This document shows positions 22,413 to 33,235 of a stretch of DNA of 64,000 nt, piece by piece (the first letter of the stretch is position 1; every line of letters begins with the position of its first letter). A program made the translations under genes and the position numbers. The notes under the pieces were generated by a model, which was not told where the DNA came from, did not search any database, and was given only the letters and a program-made list of their open reading frames with translations. The DNA lies in assembly GCA_963854835.1 (NCBI GenBank), contig OY978528.1, positions 35,509,335 to 35,573,334 on the forward strand, given 5' to 3'. The stretch comes from Megamerina dolium. Taxonomy: Eukaryota > Arthropoda > Insecta > Diptera > Megamerinidae.

Positions 22413-25323
22413 TTATACTTCCCCTCGATATGGCGCAAGTCGCTCCAAGTGCACTACTTTAAACTTTGCTCTTTTATTCCAGGCACGTTGAATGCGATAC
22501 ACTACGTCATTTATCTTTGCTATAATCTCATATGGTCCTTCCCAATGAGTCTGTAGTTTAGGAGACAGGCCTTTCTTTCGTTGTGGATTATGAAGCATTA
22601 CAAGCTCTCCTTCATAGAACCCTTTTGAATTTGCTTTCAAGTCATACCTGGCCTTCATCTTATCGCTTATCATCTGCGACCGCTCTCTGATGAACCGATG
22701 TACTTCATCCAACTGTTCCCGCTTTTCGCTAGTATAATTACCTTCGGCTGATCTCGTTGGTGTTACGACTCCAAATTTTAAATCAGCTGGCAGTCTTAAC
22801 TCGTTTCCAAAAATTGCCATTGCCGGTGTAGTAGCCGTCGTATCATGTTGTGCGCATCGATATGCCATGAGGAACATTGGTATATGTACATCCCAGTCTC
22901 TTTGGTATTTATCTACGACTTTTCTCAAATATTCCTCCAAGGTACGGTTAAATCGTTCTACCATGCCATCAGATTGTGGATGCAAAGGTGTTGTACGAGT
23001 TTTGTATATACCCAGCATACGGTATCTCTTGGAATACAACTGATTCGAAATTTCGACCTTGGTCTGAGTGTAACTCCATCGGTACACCAAAACGAGTTAC
23101 CCATTGGTTGACGAATACATCCGCAACTGTACTAGCTTCCTGATTTGGAATGGGGTATACTTCAGGCCATTTACTGAAGTAATCTATAACCACCAGAACA
23201 TACTTGTTTCCTGCGTTGCTTATTGGAAATGGCCCAGCTATGTCCATAGCAATTCGCTCAAATGGAGCACCCACGGTGTATTGGTGCATCTTACCTCGAC
23301 TTTTCTTAGTGGGACCTTTGGCCATTGCACATTGCTTACATTTCCGAATCCAATCAGCGACATGGTCATGACATCCAACCCAATAAAATCGTTTCTTTAT
23401 TTTCTCGACGGTTTTGGTGATTCTCAAATGCCCTCCACTGGAGGCATTGTGATACTCAGCTATCACTTCATTTATTCTCGCCTTGGGTACCACTAGAAGA
23501 TCATTAGTGATTTTTCCATCCTCACTTTCCCATGCTCGGAATAAACATCCGTCTCGTAAGTGCAGGCTTTGCCACTGCGCCCAGTATGCCTTTGCTATTG
23601 GACTCTCATTAGCCATTTCTTGCCAATCTGGACGTATGCCCTGCTCCTTGTATTCCATAATCTTTACGAGATCTGGGTCGTTCCGCTGATCTTCTTGCAC
23701 TCGTTCGGTGGTCCATGACTCTTCCGATAATACATTCGTAAGACGTAGGTTAACGATGTGGTTTCTTTCCCGAGAACAATGTTTACTATCCACGGTGCAA
23801 GTACGACGATAGGGAGTATAAACTTTACTACGATGAATGACATCACGATCTTCCTTTCGTTGTCCTGGTGAATTCGATGTTTGTTGCTTGTGTCGTAGAC
23901 GACAATTCCGCGCCTTGTGCCCTCTTTGATGGCATATGAAGCACTTACCGGCAAATTTATTTTTGCGTTGATTCCTTGTTCTACCTTTAGGCTTCATACT
24001 CGATTGATTGCAATCACGAGCTCTATGCCCTCGTTTGTCGCAAATGAAGCACTTACCATTAAATTTGTTTTCACGTCGACCTGTTGTTCTTCCTTCAGGC
24101 TGCATTACTGACTTAACTGCCTGACACACTGCTTCAACCAGATGTGCTGTTTCTGTTTCTAGTTGGCGTACCCGTGGCATTGGTCGACACATCAAACTGG
24201 CGGCTTCATATGTCAAGGCACTACTGACTGTTTCGGCATAAGTATTCCTGGGTGACATGACTAGGGCACGCTTTGTCTCTCCATCACGTATACCATCTAT
24301 GAATGCCTCTATTTTTATTTTTTCGACGAACTCTTCCGAATTACCGGAGAACGCCAGATGACATAAGCGCTCAATATCGGAAGCGAATTCCTGAAGGCTC
24401 TCATTACTCCGTTGCACTCGCGATCTCAATTCCACTCGATGTAATTGACTCTTGTATTCATTTCCATATTTTCGCTGGAGTGTGTCCATCAGTGACTGAT
24501 AGCTACCACGATCTTTCTCTGGAATCATCTGTAACACCTCGGAAGCATTACCTTTTAATGCGACTATTAAAGCAGCAGTCTTGCCGCTATCATCCCATTG
24601 ATTCTTCGACGCTGTTGTCTCGAATTGAAGCTTGAAGATATTGAATGGCGTGCTTCCGTCAAATGTTGGTGGCTTTAGTTTGATTGTGCTTGAATCTCGA
24701 ATCACTGATGTGGCTGGTCCATTTATTTTTAGTTGGTTGAGATCGTGCTGTAATTTCTCGAACTTATCTTCCAAATCATCTACATGTTCCTTTAAATCCG
24801 TGACCTTTTCATTAATGGTTCCGGAAATTTCCTGAAATCTAAGTTCAATTCCTTTTTGTAGATTTTCGATGACGTGTTCTTGGCGAGCCGAATGTTCTTG
24901 AATTTCCATACGCAAATCACTAATAACGCCCTCTTGGCGAGACGAACCTTCTTCAATTTCCATACGCAATTCAGCCGAATGTTCTTGAAGCTTGGAGTCA
25001 ATTGTTTTCTGGAACTCTCCCATAGCGTTTTCTTGGCGAGACGCATTTTCTTGTAGCTGTTGTTTCTGCTGTTGCATCATGGTTTTCATGAAATCCATGA
25101 GTTGACCACTCGAATCTATTTTGCTCTCTTCCTCAGCGTGCACAACTGCTTGTATATCGGCTTCCTCGAAGAACTCATGTTCTTCTACATTAATTCCCTT
25201 AGCCTCCATAGCTTGCCTCAGCCTCACCAGCAGTTCCGCCTTTGCACCTGATGACGATAGATTCATCTCTACTAACAGCTTTTTAAGCTGGTCCACTTTT
25301 AGTTGGTCAATTTTCACCATCAT
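22413..25323 (-). pseudogene. Gag-integrase fusion ORF of copy B, one frameshift
   Basis: The main frame 25323-22969 (784 codons) starts MMVKIDQLKVDQLKKLL. It encodes a SAP-like motif, a long coiled coil, a capsid-like domain and two CCHC knuckles (CDKRGHRARDC and CHQRGHKARNC). The H2C2 integrase zinc motif and the integrase core follow through SDQGRNFES. A 2-bp loss at about 23030, within the GAGATATACC segment kept in copies A and D, shifts frame. The second frame (23090-22413) carries the rest: the catalytic Glu in GMVERFNR and the GPY/F tail (HWEGPYEII). No protease, RT or RNase H codons occur between the knuckles and integrase. Confidence 0.92.
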
Positions 25324-25329
25324 TACAGA

Positions 25330-25347
25330 ATCCCACTTCTGACACCA
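25330..25347 (-). promoter_or_regulatory. Primer binding site of copy B (tRNA-Leu type)
   Basis: TGGTGTCAGAAGTGGGAT, two bases inside the 5' LTR. From memory of conserved animal tRNA-Leu(CAG) 3' ends this is complementary over 18 nt including CCA. Confidence 0.8.
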
Positions 25348-25349
25348 AT

Positions 25350-25787
25350 TGTTACGTTTTTATTCTGTGAACGTTTAATTCTATTTGAATTACCTTGTTC
25401 GATCACTGGATTCTGTTAATGATAACTGCAACACTTATTTTATACAACTATATACAGCAACAATTTATTTAATAATCTCTATTTACAATCAACACTGTTT
25501 ACAATCAACTATTTACTATAACACTTAAATGTACTTGCAACTTTTGCCTCTGTATCAATGTTTTCGCAATCACGTTCGGAAGTAGATTGATTGTCAATAC
25601 TCAACACTGGCTCTATTTATACTCTGTTGGCAACCCCCCAGAATCTTCCTTTATCGAGATTCTTCCCTTCCTTTCTCGTTGGCTTGTTCTGGTTATCGCT
25701 TATTTCTTTTTGTTGACATTCGTTTCGATGCTGCCAATAGAGTCAGTCACAATAGTGATGAGTAATCAACTATCGATACTCGTTACA
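25350..25787 (-). repeat. 5' LTR of copy B
   Basis: 438 bp, same ends as its partner; two visible substitutions between the pair. Confidence 0.95.
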
Positions 25788-25913
25788 ATACAATGAAAGA
25801 GGAATGCAAATCTTCAAGAACTGTCAAAAGAAATCGCGTTGGCTAATGTAAATAGGTAGATTTGAAGAGGTAGATTTAGTAAATCTCATAAGCTAAATCT
25901 CATAATGTAAACA

Positions 25914-26268
25914 GTCTATTAAGCTCTAAAAATAATTGTCCATTATTTGTTGGAGTTTAAAAGAAAACGCGATTCGGATTCACAAACCCCTTCGCATAAT
26001 TTTTAGTGGCTTTATACGCCACTGCTGCAGTTTTTATTGTGAGAAATGTCAAATGGTTCCTGTATTTGTGCGTTTGAGTATTGTGAAATTAATACAGCAT
26101 TCCCACGGCACCACAATTACGTTGTTCGCTCTCTCATTCGTAATTCACACTCCAATCACTTACCAATTAGGAGGCTGTTATGTTGACAATCTCGGTAACA
26201 ATCACGTTACGCGTTATTTTTGTTTTCAATGTAAAATGAAAAGTAGATAGCGAGGTCAAGAGCGTAAT
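25914..26268. other. Spacer without recognised features
   Basis: A 104-codon plus ORF (25936-26250) has no recognisable motif. Unassigned. Confidence 0.3.
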
Positions 26269-26713
26269 AGCTTAGACAGACGGCCTAATTCCGGATTACC
26301 GGCGCACTTAATCCGAATAAAAGTATAACCTGACAGACGGCAGTATTGCGGAATAACTAAACAGCTGATTGCTGTTTTATTAGGTCTGTCCACTTCCATT
26401 ACTATCACTATCAATTTCTGTCATCTATCACTCTCGATATGAGAAAATCGACAAGAAGTACGTGAACTGAAAACTATCAGAAACTTGTAAAATGACATTC
26501 GCCGTTCGTAATTGACAGCTGGATTTATTTGTTCGCTAAAACTTAATGTTGAAAACTGTTAACAATTGTTGAAAGTTTTTTGTTAGCGAATACACCTAAT
26601 GTTTTGTAAAATGGATGGAGAAAAATTCACAATAAACAATTTTCAGCAGTGTTGCCATCTCAAATTGCCCTAATCGTCTTTTATTTTGAGATTTAACTCA
26701 TCGAGTTTATGCG
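26269..26713. mobile_element. MITE family M, copy 2, right end missing
   Basis: Same orientation as 20119-20610, starting AGCTTAGACAGACGG; it stops after GAGTTTATGCGG, losing about the last 90 bp and the right TIR. Confidence 0.88.
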
Positions 26714-26728
26714 GCTATAAGAACTAAT

Positions 26729-27125
26729 AGCCTAGACAAACGGCAGCCTAATTCCGGATTACCGAGTTAATTCGAATTAACTCGGGCATTAACTGCAGCT
26801 AATCCGCATAAACTCTATGAGTTAAATCTCAAAATAAAAGAGGATTAAGGCAATTTGCGATGGCAACACTGCTGAAAATTTTCTATTGTGAATTTTTCTC
26901 TATCCATTTTACAAAATATTAGGTGTGTTCGCTAACAAAAAACTTTCAACAATTGTTTACAGTTTTCAACATGAAAATGTTGGGGAACAAATAAATCCAG
27001 CTGTCAATTACGAACGGTGAATGTCAATTTTCAAGATTCTGATAGTTTTCAGTTCACGTACTTCTTGTAGATTTTCTCATATCGAGAGTGACAGATGACA
27101 GAAATTGATAGTGGTAGTAATGTAA
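26729..27125. mobile_element. MITE family M, copy 3, inverted and truncated
   Basis: Begins AGCCTAGACAAACGGCAGCC and runs in the opposite orientation to copy 2. Cut off where copy 4 begins, so the far TIR is absent. Confidence 0.88.
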
Positions 27126-27126
27126 T

Positions 27127-27639
27127 AGCCTAGACAGACGCAGCCTAATTCCGGATTACCGAGTTAATTTGAATTAACTCGGGCATTAACTGCAGCTAAT
27201 CCGCGTAAACTCTATGAGTTAAATCTCAAAATAAAAGAGGATTAAGGCAATTTGCGATGGCAACACTGCTGAAAATTTTCTATTGTGAATTTTTCTCTAT
27301 CCATTTTACAAAATATTAGGTGTGTTCGCTAACAAAAAACTTTCAACAATTGTTATTAGATTTCAACATGAAAAGTGTTGGCGAACAAATAAATTACGAA
27401 CAGTGAATGTCTGTTTACAAGTTTCTAATAGTTTTCAGTTCACGTACTCCTTGTAGATTTTCTCATATCGAGAGTGATAGACGACAGAAATTGATAATGA
27501 TAGTAATGTAAGTGGGCAGACCTAATAAAACAGCAATCAGCCGTTTAGTTAATCCGCAATACTGCCGTCTGTCAGGTTATTATTTTATTCGGATTAAGTG
27601 CGCCAGTAATCCGTAATTAGGCTGCCGTCTGTCTAGGCT
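27127..27639. mobile_element. MITE family M, copy 4, near full length, inverted
   Basis: 513 bp from AGCCTAGACAGACGCAGCC to GGCTGCCGTCTGTCTAGGCT, opposite orientation to copy 1; includes the segment (ACTGCCGTCTGTCAGGTT) that copy 3 lacks. Confidence 0.9.
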
Positions 27640-28325
27640 TTAATTTACCGATACACCAGGGCTTATGATCTGGCCGCGTTTTATTTTTTGCAACTCAATA
27701 ACAAAAGGTAAGCATTTTCTTATTACTAGTCTATGTTTTTTCGCCAAAATACCACTTTATTTGCTTATTCATTACAAGGTTAAAAAATTTTCAAACACAT
27801 GTTAATATTTTCCAAATACAAATGCACAAATGACGTAGAAAAATTGGAAATGAAAGAAAGAACTACATAGTAATTGAAGGTGGAAAAAAGCGTCCCTATG
27901 ATTGGAGATCGAAAACCCGCGAACATAACATATATTATTTGAGCAGCAATCGGTCACAATATGAAAGCGTAATATTGTCGTGATTAGCATTCATTCTTTC
28001 GCCATACAATTTGAAAGCGAATAACGTAATGTGTAAGTAATTCATTTTAAATTACCGTGCAAATTACGATTAAATCTTTGTGTTTTCTAATTTTTATAGG
28101 ATATTTTTCGAAATCAGCTGACAAATCGAAATATAAAAGCTGTGAAAAGAAATAAAATAAAACAATTAACAAATAAAGTTACAGCAAACATAATGTTTTT
28201 CAAAATTGATACAAAATAGAATTTTATGTCGAGGAGATTATGGAACACATTGTGTAAGTAGATGGGATTATGCTCCGAGGAAGTTTTACAACTTACAACT
28301 TCAAAATATTTTGAGCTCAAAATAC
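27640..28325. other. Spacer
   Basis: AT-rich, no gene or named repeat recognised. ORFs at 27802-27990 and 28114-28320 (minus) are short and low complexity. Confidence 0.35.
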
Positions 28326-28694
28326 TGTTACATTTTTATTTAACGTTTAATTCTACTCAGATCAACCCTGTTGAATCACTGGATTCCATCAAAAATAATT
28401 GCAACACTTATTTTGTAATAACTATATACAACAATTTATTTAATCAACTATTTACAATCACTCCTTAATTTAACTTGCTATCGTGTGATGTCGCGTCGAT
28501 TACTTTCGGAATTCAATTGAAGCATTTGTCAACAAATCTGCCCTATTTATACTATATGGCAACACTCTAGAATCTTCATTTATCGTAATCGAGTTCTCGT
28601 TATCGCCTATTCCTTTTTGTTGACATACGTTTCGATGCTACCATTATTCATGCTATTCACAATTAGTGTTGAATAACCATCGATACTCGTTACA
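28326..28694 (-). mobile_element. Diverged solo LTR of the Gypsy family
   Basis: Starts TGTTACA and ends GTTACA in window orientation; aligns along its length with the 440-bp LTR but is shortened to 369 bp with many substitutions. Flanks (ATAC and CTAA) do not match, so either the duplication has decayed or one end is rearranged. Confidence 0.8.
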
Positions 28695-28776
28695 CTAATA
28701 TTAGGTAGATATAAGATAGAGGGAGAGTTCGCACGAATGAACTAGAATTAAACAAAATATCAACAAACACACGCGC

Positions 28777-29049
28777 AATAAAGAAGAAGAGGTAAATAAT
28801 AAACAAAAACACACGAGTTTGACACTATAAGGAAACAACTTCTGACTTTACATGGCCCAGTCAAGAGGAATCTTTTACATTTGATCTACCTCTAGTAATA
28901 TACCATGGTCTGTACTCCAACGCATGGTATAAAAAAAATAGAACAATTGTAAAAAAATGTCTGTTGGCTGCGCTTTTAATGTCAGAAACTGTTCCCTAAT
29001 AGTGTCAAACTCGTGTGATTGGTGTTTTCTTTACTTCTTCTTCTTTACT
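28777..29049. mobile_element. Inverted-repeat element (MITE-like) upstream of zinc-finger gene
   Basis: Imperfect 69-bp arms at 28777-28845 and 28981-29049, both containing CACACGAGTTTGACACTAT or its complement and an AAGAAGAAG tract at the outer end. A smaller palindrome (ATACCATG / CATGGTAT, 28900-28930) lies in the loop. No ORF. Ends about 230 bp before the ATG of the next gene. Confidence 0.75.
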
Positions 29050-29279
29050 CCACTTTTCCTGCTCTGCTTTTATAATTATACTATTTCTCAAACGTTTTGA
29101 TTGTTATCTTTCTCTATTTTCCTCTTCAATTCATATTCGTATTCATAAAAGCATAAAAACTGGAATTTTTAGAAGGTGGCAACGCTACAAATAAGAAAAA
29201 ATTTATTGACGCGTACGAATTCTTTTGATCAATGAATATACAATTATTAATGAATTATAATAAGTAATAAATCACAAAA

Positions 29280-31694
29280 ATGGAGGACGGGATTAAAAAT
29301 AGTATCGACACCGTTTGTCGGATTTGTTTGGAGTATTTACAAGATGATAAATTTTATGATTTGTTCCTGGTACCGGGTCTTGCTAAGAAATTGTGTGTGT
29401 GCACCTCACTTTCAGTGGAGCCTCAGGATGGGTTTCCCAAAAATGTTTGTGCGATATGTTACACGCGACTTAATGAACTTCACGATTTTCAAAAGCTGTG
29501 CATAGATTCCATTCAAAAATTCCAAGACATGATCGCTAACAATGCTTTCGCAAGTACTTTTACAAGTACGTTTGATATTATGGAACGTAATGCCGAAGAC
29601 GTAGGCGATGAAGTTCCCACTACTGGAGCTAATCAAGAGGAACGTGCAGTTTTTGACCCACTAACTGATCACAAATTAGAGATGATTGAAAATGAAGAAG
29701 ATGTATTTAAAATGCTTGAAACTGTTGACAAGGAAGTCGAAGATGTCGAAAAGAAGGAAGAAGTAGAAGAAACAGAACAGAAGGTCGACGTTATTGAAGA
29801 AAACGCTTTTTTCAGCAATGACTCTTTAAGTGAAATGATGGATGACGGTCCAGATTATCAACCAAATATGACCGATGATGATAGCGATGGCAGTGACAGT
29901 GATGATGATAAACCATTGGCATTGCGTTTACGTAAAAATACTGGAAAGGAAGTTAAAGACACTGGTGCAGGTGATGCGGGAGAACCTCCTAAGCCTCCTA
30001 AACCAAAGCGTAAGCGAATACCAGCTTCGGAGCGTCATTTGCATCGCATCATAGATTGCCATGTTTGTCATAAAAAATTTAAGAAGGTAGAAAGATATCA
30101 GTTTCACATGAAATACCATGATGACAAGTTGCCTCATCAGTGCACGGTAGAGACATGTCTAAAGGGTTTTACAACTAAAAATGGTCTACGGCTTCATATC
30201 GAGCATTGCCATTTTGATACCATTGAGAGTTTACCTTGTCCCGAGGAAGGTTGTGGTCGTACATTTGCAAGAACACGTCTTCTCAATTGGCATCTTAAAA
30301 AAGTGCATAAAATTCAAAAAGAACTTAGTGAACCAAAATGTTACCCATGTGGCCAGTGCGAAAAGGTATTTCGTTGTCCGATGGCTCTCAAAAAACACAT
30401 GTATAAGCACGATGGCAAAGAATTGCCTTTCCCATGCAACATATGCGGCAAACGATTTGTTATTAATAGCGCTTTAAAAGATCATCTAATGCGACATGCA
30501 GGCATCAAAAACTATGTGTGTCCTTATTGTGGTGTGGGTAAGACAACAAGACAAGAATGGAATACACACATCAACACCCACACACAGGAGAAGAAATATA
30601 AATGTCATTTATGTGAACACTCTTCGCATAACAAGCAAAATCTCCGTATGCATGTTAAGATTGTGCATGAAAAAATTAAGGATTATGCTTGCCAATACTG
30701 TGGCAAAACTTTTGGTAAATCAAACGCTTGCAAAATGCATGAAATGACCCATACTGGCGAGAAGCGGTGCGAATGCAAGGTCTGTGGTAAGCGGTTTCTT
30801 TACGCCAAAGGGTTAACGAAACATCTTAAAACCCACGAGAAACGTGTGCTGCGTGCAATAGAAGTGTATCGAAAGCGTCAAGTAGAGGGCGGCGAAGTAC
30901 CGTCCGATCAACCACCACTGCCAGAATTACCAGTTCCAGAGAATCATTCGAAGGAAACGCATCAAAAAGTGGCCGATGAGATACTGAAAGTGTGCGCAGA
31001 ATCGGTAGCAGCAGTACCAAAGGATCCGCGACGTGTTGAACGAGTCGACATAGCAGAATTGGCTGGAACGCCTGCCAATCCAATATCATCTGTTACAGTA
31101 CCGTCTTGGTCGCCGCAAATTAATTTCATGATGAAAGAAGGACCTCACATTTGTCCCGATTGCGGTCAAGGATTTAATGGTCCCGGTAATTTGAAACGTC
31201 ATTATCGCATCGTGCACGAGGGTGTCAAAGATTTCGCTTGCCGCTTTTGTCATCGTCGATTTGCTAAAGCACAAACTCTGAAGCACCATGAAATGACACA
31301 TACAGGTGAAAAACCGCATGAATGCAAACATTGCAATAAGCGCTTCATACAGTACGTTGCTCTGAAACGTCACATGAAAGTGCACACGAATAGACCGCCA
31401 GTTATTCCAGCAAGTGCATATGCGGCTAGGGAAGAGCTTGCATTGCAGGAGCGAGAAAAAAGTGAGGCAAAGCGGCAGGCCGAGTTAGAACGTGCCGCAA
31501 TCGCTGAAGCTGCCAAGGAACAATTGACCGAAATACAAATACAGATAGATTTGCACAAAATCCAGCACCGATCTGATGGCAACGACACAACAAACGTCAA
31601 TTCTACTGAACAACCAACGACAGGCTTAGGAGATTTTCCGCTTATTAATACCAGCACGATGGGTATTCGAACAGTTGGCGTTAACGATGCATAA
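29280..31694 (+). CDS. ZAD-type C2H2 zinc-finger transcription factor, 804 aa, intronless
   Basis: Nuclear DNA-binding protein of the insect ZAD family. The N-terminal ZAD has Cys13, Cys16, Cys57 and Cys60 (VCRICLEYL and NVCAICYTRL), a zinc-bound dimerisation fold. An acidic Glu/Asp-rich linker (about 110-220) and a basic RKNTGKEVKD / KPKRKRIPASE stretch (possible NLS) follow. Nine C2H2 fingers lie at about 255-520, from CHVCHKKF to CKVCGKRF. A proline-containing spacer is followed by three more fingers (about 625-705: CPDCGQGF, CRFCHRRF, CKHCNKRF). The tail is an Ala/Glu/Lys helix (EREKSEAKRQAELERAAIAE). TGEK-type linkers occur only twice. Single exon; upstream ATG context is aatcacaaaaATGG. 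The exact Drosophila orthologue was not identified. Confidence 0.92.
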   Translation: MEDGIKNSIDTVCRICLEYLQDDKFYDLFLVPGLAKKLCVCTSLSVEPQDGFPKNVCAICYTRLNELHDFQKLCIDSIQKFQDMIANNAFASTFTSTFDIMERNAEDVGDEVPTTGANQEERAVFDPLTDHKLEMIENEEDVFKMLETVDKEVEDVEKKEEVEETEQKVDVIEENAFFSNDSLSEMMDDGPDYQPNMTDDDSDGSDSDDDKPLALRLRKNTGKEVKDTGAGDAGEPPKPPKPKRKRIPASERHLHRIIDCHVCHKKFKKVERYQFHMKYHDDKLPHQCTVETCLKGFTTKNGLRLHIEHCHFDTIESLPCPEEGCGRTFARTRLLNWHLKKVHKIQKELSEPKCYPCGQCEKVFRCPMALKKHMYKHDGKELPFPCNICGKRFVINSALKDHLMRHAGIKNYVCPYCGVGKTTRQEWNTHINTHTQEKKYKCHLCEHSSHNKQNLRMHVKIVHEKIKDYACQYCGKTFGKSNACKMHEMTHTGEKRCECKVCGKRFLYAKGLTKHLKTHEKRVLRAIEVYRKRQVEGGEVPSDQPPLPELPVPENHSKETHQKVADEILKVCAESVAAVPKDPRRVERVDIAELAGTPANPISSVTVPSWSPQINFMMKEGPHICPDCGQGFNGPGNLKRHYRIVHEGVKDFACRFCHRRFAKAQTLKHHEMTHTGEKPHECKHCNKRFIQYVALKRHMKVHTNRPPVIPASAYAAREELALQEREKSEAKRQAELERAAIAEAAKEQLTEIQIQIDLHKIQHRSDGNDTTNVNSTEQPTTGLGDFPLINTSTMGIRTVGVNDA

Positions 31695-31727
31695 ATTTCT
31701 TTATATATCTATAACATTACGATATAA

Positions 31728-31733
31728 AATAAA
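31728..31733 (+). terminator. Polyadenylation signal of zinc-finger gene
   Basis: AATAAA 34 bp after the stop codon; a very short 3'UTR would result. Confidence 0.6.
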
Positions 31734-31734
31734 T

Positions 31735-32725
31735 GAAGGCGAGTAAATTTGCGCGCCACAGAGTGCATGTTGTAAGCATAATAAAAACAACTGCATATCG
31801 AAAATTTCAAATACATTTGGACACGCTACATAGTCAAGGTGAATCCACATTTTTACTTGATTATATATCAACAACATGCACTATGTGGCTTTTCACCATT
31901 ACGTGGTGTAATTCTCTAAAATGTTTTAGGATCTTTCGTTTTATTGCAGGTATATCTAGTTCCTCGGCTTTAAAATCGAGTGTAAATGATGGTATGATTC
32001 ATTATTTATGTATATTTTAAATGTGTGCTGAAAAAATTTGCTTCTTCCAAAATATAGGGGCGTTTGTATATAAGTACATTAATATACAATTTGTAATACA
32101 ATTCTATAATAAGTAACATATAACAGTGTTAAAATATGTGAGAATTAAGTACATACTTATATAAAATAAATATAAAATCTTAAAATATCGGCGCAAATTT
32201 TTTAAATTCGTATTTAATTTGTGGTTCCAATCTTATGGACTTTATGAACCTTTATAATTGAAACAAGCCCATTTTCTAAATTACCATTCGCTTCTCTGGC
32301 GAGTTTAAAATACCTACGTGAAAACAAATAAAGGCTGTATTTCAATTTTTTTTTTTTTTTTTTTACATTTTATTAGCTTGTTATTGTTATGATGATGATA
32401 TTTGATGATGATGTTGGTGGTAGAGTTGTATGTTACATGAAAAGCAGTAGAAATATGTATGAGATTTGAATTCAATACATTAGAATCTTAGAAATAACCA
32501 CACCATTCGAATAGACTATTCTTACGGATGTGGCATGTTAGTGTACCATGGCTTTCATACGAATTGGTATTTTAAACAATGTTTACTTAAAATGAAAATA
32601 GAACTTCAACATTTTTCGACTGGCAAGAAGGATAAGTAATATACATATTATGTATGTGCTTTCACAGTGTATGGCTGCTTGCTATGTATATTCATACTCC
32701 CTCTCCCATATAATGTCCCCATTAT
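31735..32725. other. Intergenic region between convergent genes
   Basis: 3' sides of the zinc-finger gene and Sf3b6. AT-rich; a poly(T) run of 18 at about 32345-32364 and a TGATGATGATG stretch near 32390. The minus strand has an AATAAA (as TTTATT) near 32369 that could end the Sf3b6 transcript. No ORF supported. Confidence 0.5.
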
Positions 32726-33235
32726 TTAAGGTGCCTCTGGTGTTTTTAGATTATATTTCGATTTGATAATATTCAATTCTTCCTGCTTCTTGTCCACGTC
32801 CATTCGCTTAAAGGCCTTATTCGACTGATAATAGAGCACCACTAAATATCGGTTACACACGTTAAAGCCAGACAGATGATCGCATGCATTTTTTGCATCG
32901 AAAATATCCTCGTAGACAACAAAGGCAGTACCGCGTGTTTCAGGTGTATTACCACTAGCAAATGAAATTAACGATTTCTAATAAATAACTTAAAATGTGG
33001 TGCAATCTTATTGCATACTTACACTCGTATCTGTCGAATAGCTCCAAATTTTCCAAAAATGTCGTACATTTCATCAGATGTGATTTTGTACGGTAAATTA
33101 CGTACGTATAAGAACCGATTGACTTCAGGTGGTAAACGTATCTAAACAAAATATAATTTAAATTGAAAATTTGTACAAATAACTTACGCTAATTTTTTGC
33201 ATCTTATGTGTACTCACATTGTTACGTTTGTTCAT
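32726..33235 (-). CDS. Sf3b6: Splicing factor 3b subunit 6 (SF3b14/p14)
   Basis: U2 snRNP component contacting the branch-point adenosine and SF3B1. Exons (minus): 33235-33218 (MNKRNN), 33141-33023 and 32954-32726, 366 nt giving 121 aa. One RRM: RNP2 FLYVRNL at residues 16-22 and RNP1 RGTAFVVY at 53-60. The family hallmarks [20 protein letters not shown] and LVVLYY follow. The basic C-terminal tail ([15 protein letters not shown]) is the SF3B1-binding extension. Introns of 68 and 76 bp. The tiny first coding exon explains why no long ORF begins at the ATG. Sequence is near-identical to known animal p14. Confidence 0.96.

Larger units (their letters stand above)
21937..25787 (-). mobile_element. 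Gypsy copy B: non-autonomous Gag-integrase type, complete with LTRs
   Basis: 3851 bp on the minus strand, flanked by the 4-bp duplication ATAC (21933-21936 and 25788-25791). LTRs 25350-25787 (5') and 21937-22374 (3') are 438 bp each and by eye differ at two positions (for example GGCAGCCC versus GGCAACCC). The primer site at 25347-25330 matches tRNA-Leu. The polypurine tract lies next to 22375. Internal coding lacks protease, RT and RNase H. Confidence 0.95.
21645..25913. mobile_element. MITE interrupted by Gypsy copy B
   Basis: The left arm begins TGTTTACATTATGAGATTTA (21645) and the right arm ends with its exact inverse complement (25913); further weak GAGATTTA/TAAATCTC motifs follow inside both arms. 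Without the 3851-bp retrotransposon and its duplicated ATAC, the element would be about 414 bp. It is non-coding. Flanking target duplication not evident. Confidence 0.65.

Noticed and set aside
28322..28698. ATAC as target duplication of the solo LTR at 28326
   Set aside because: Right flank is CTAA; the ends do not match.
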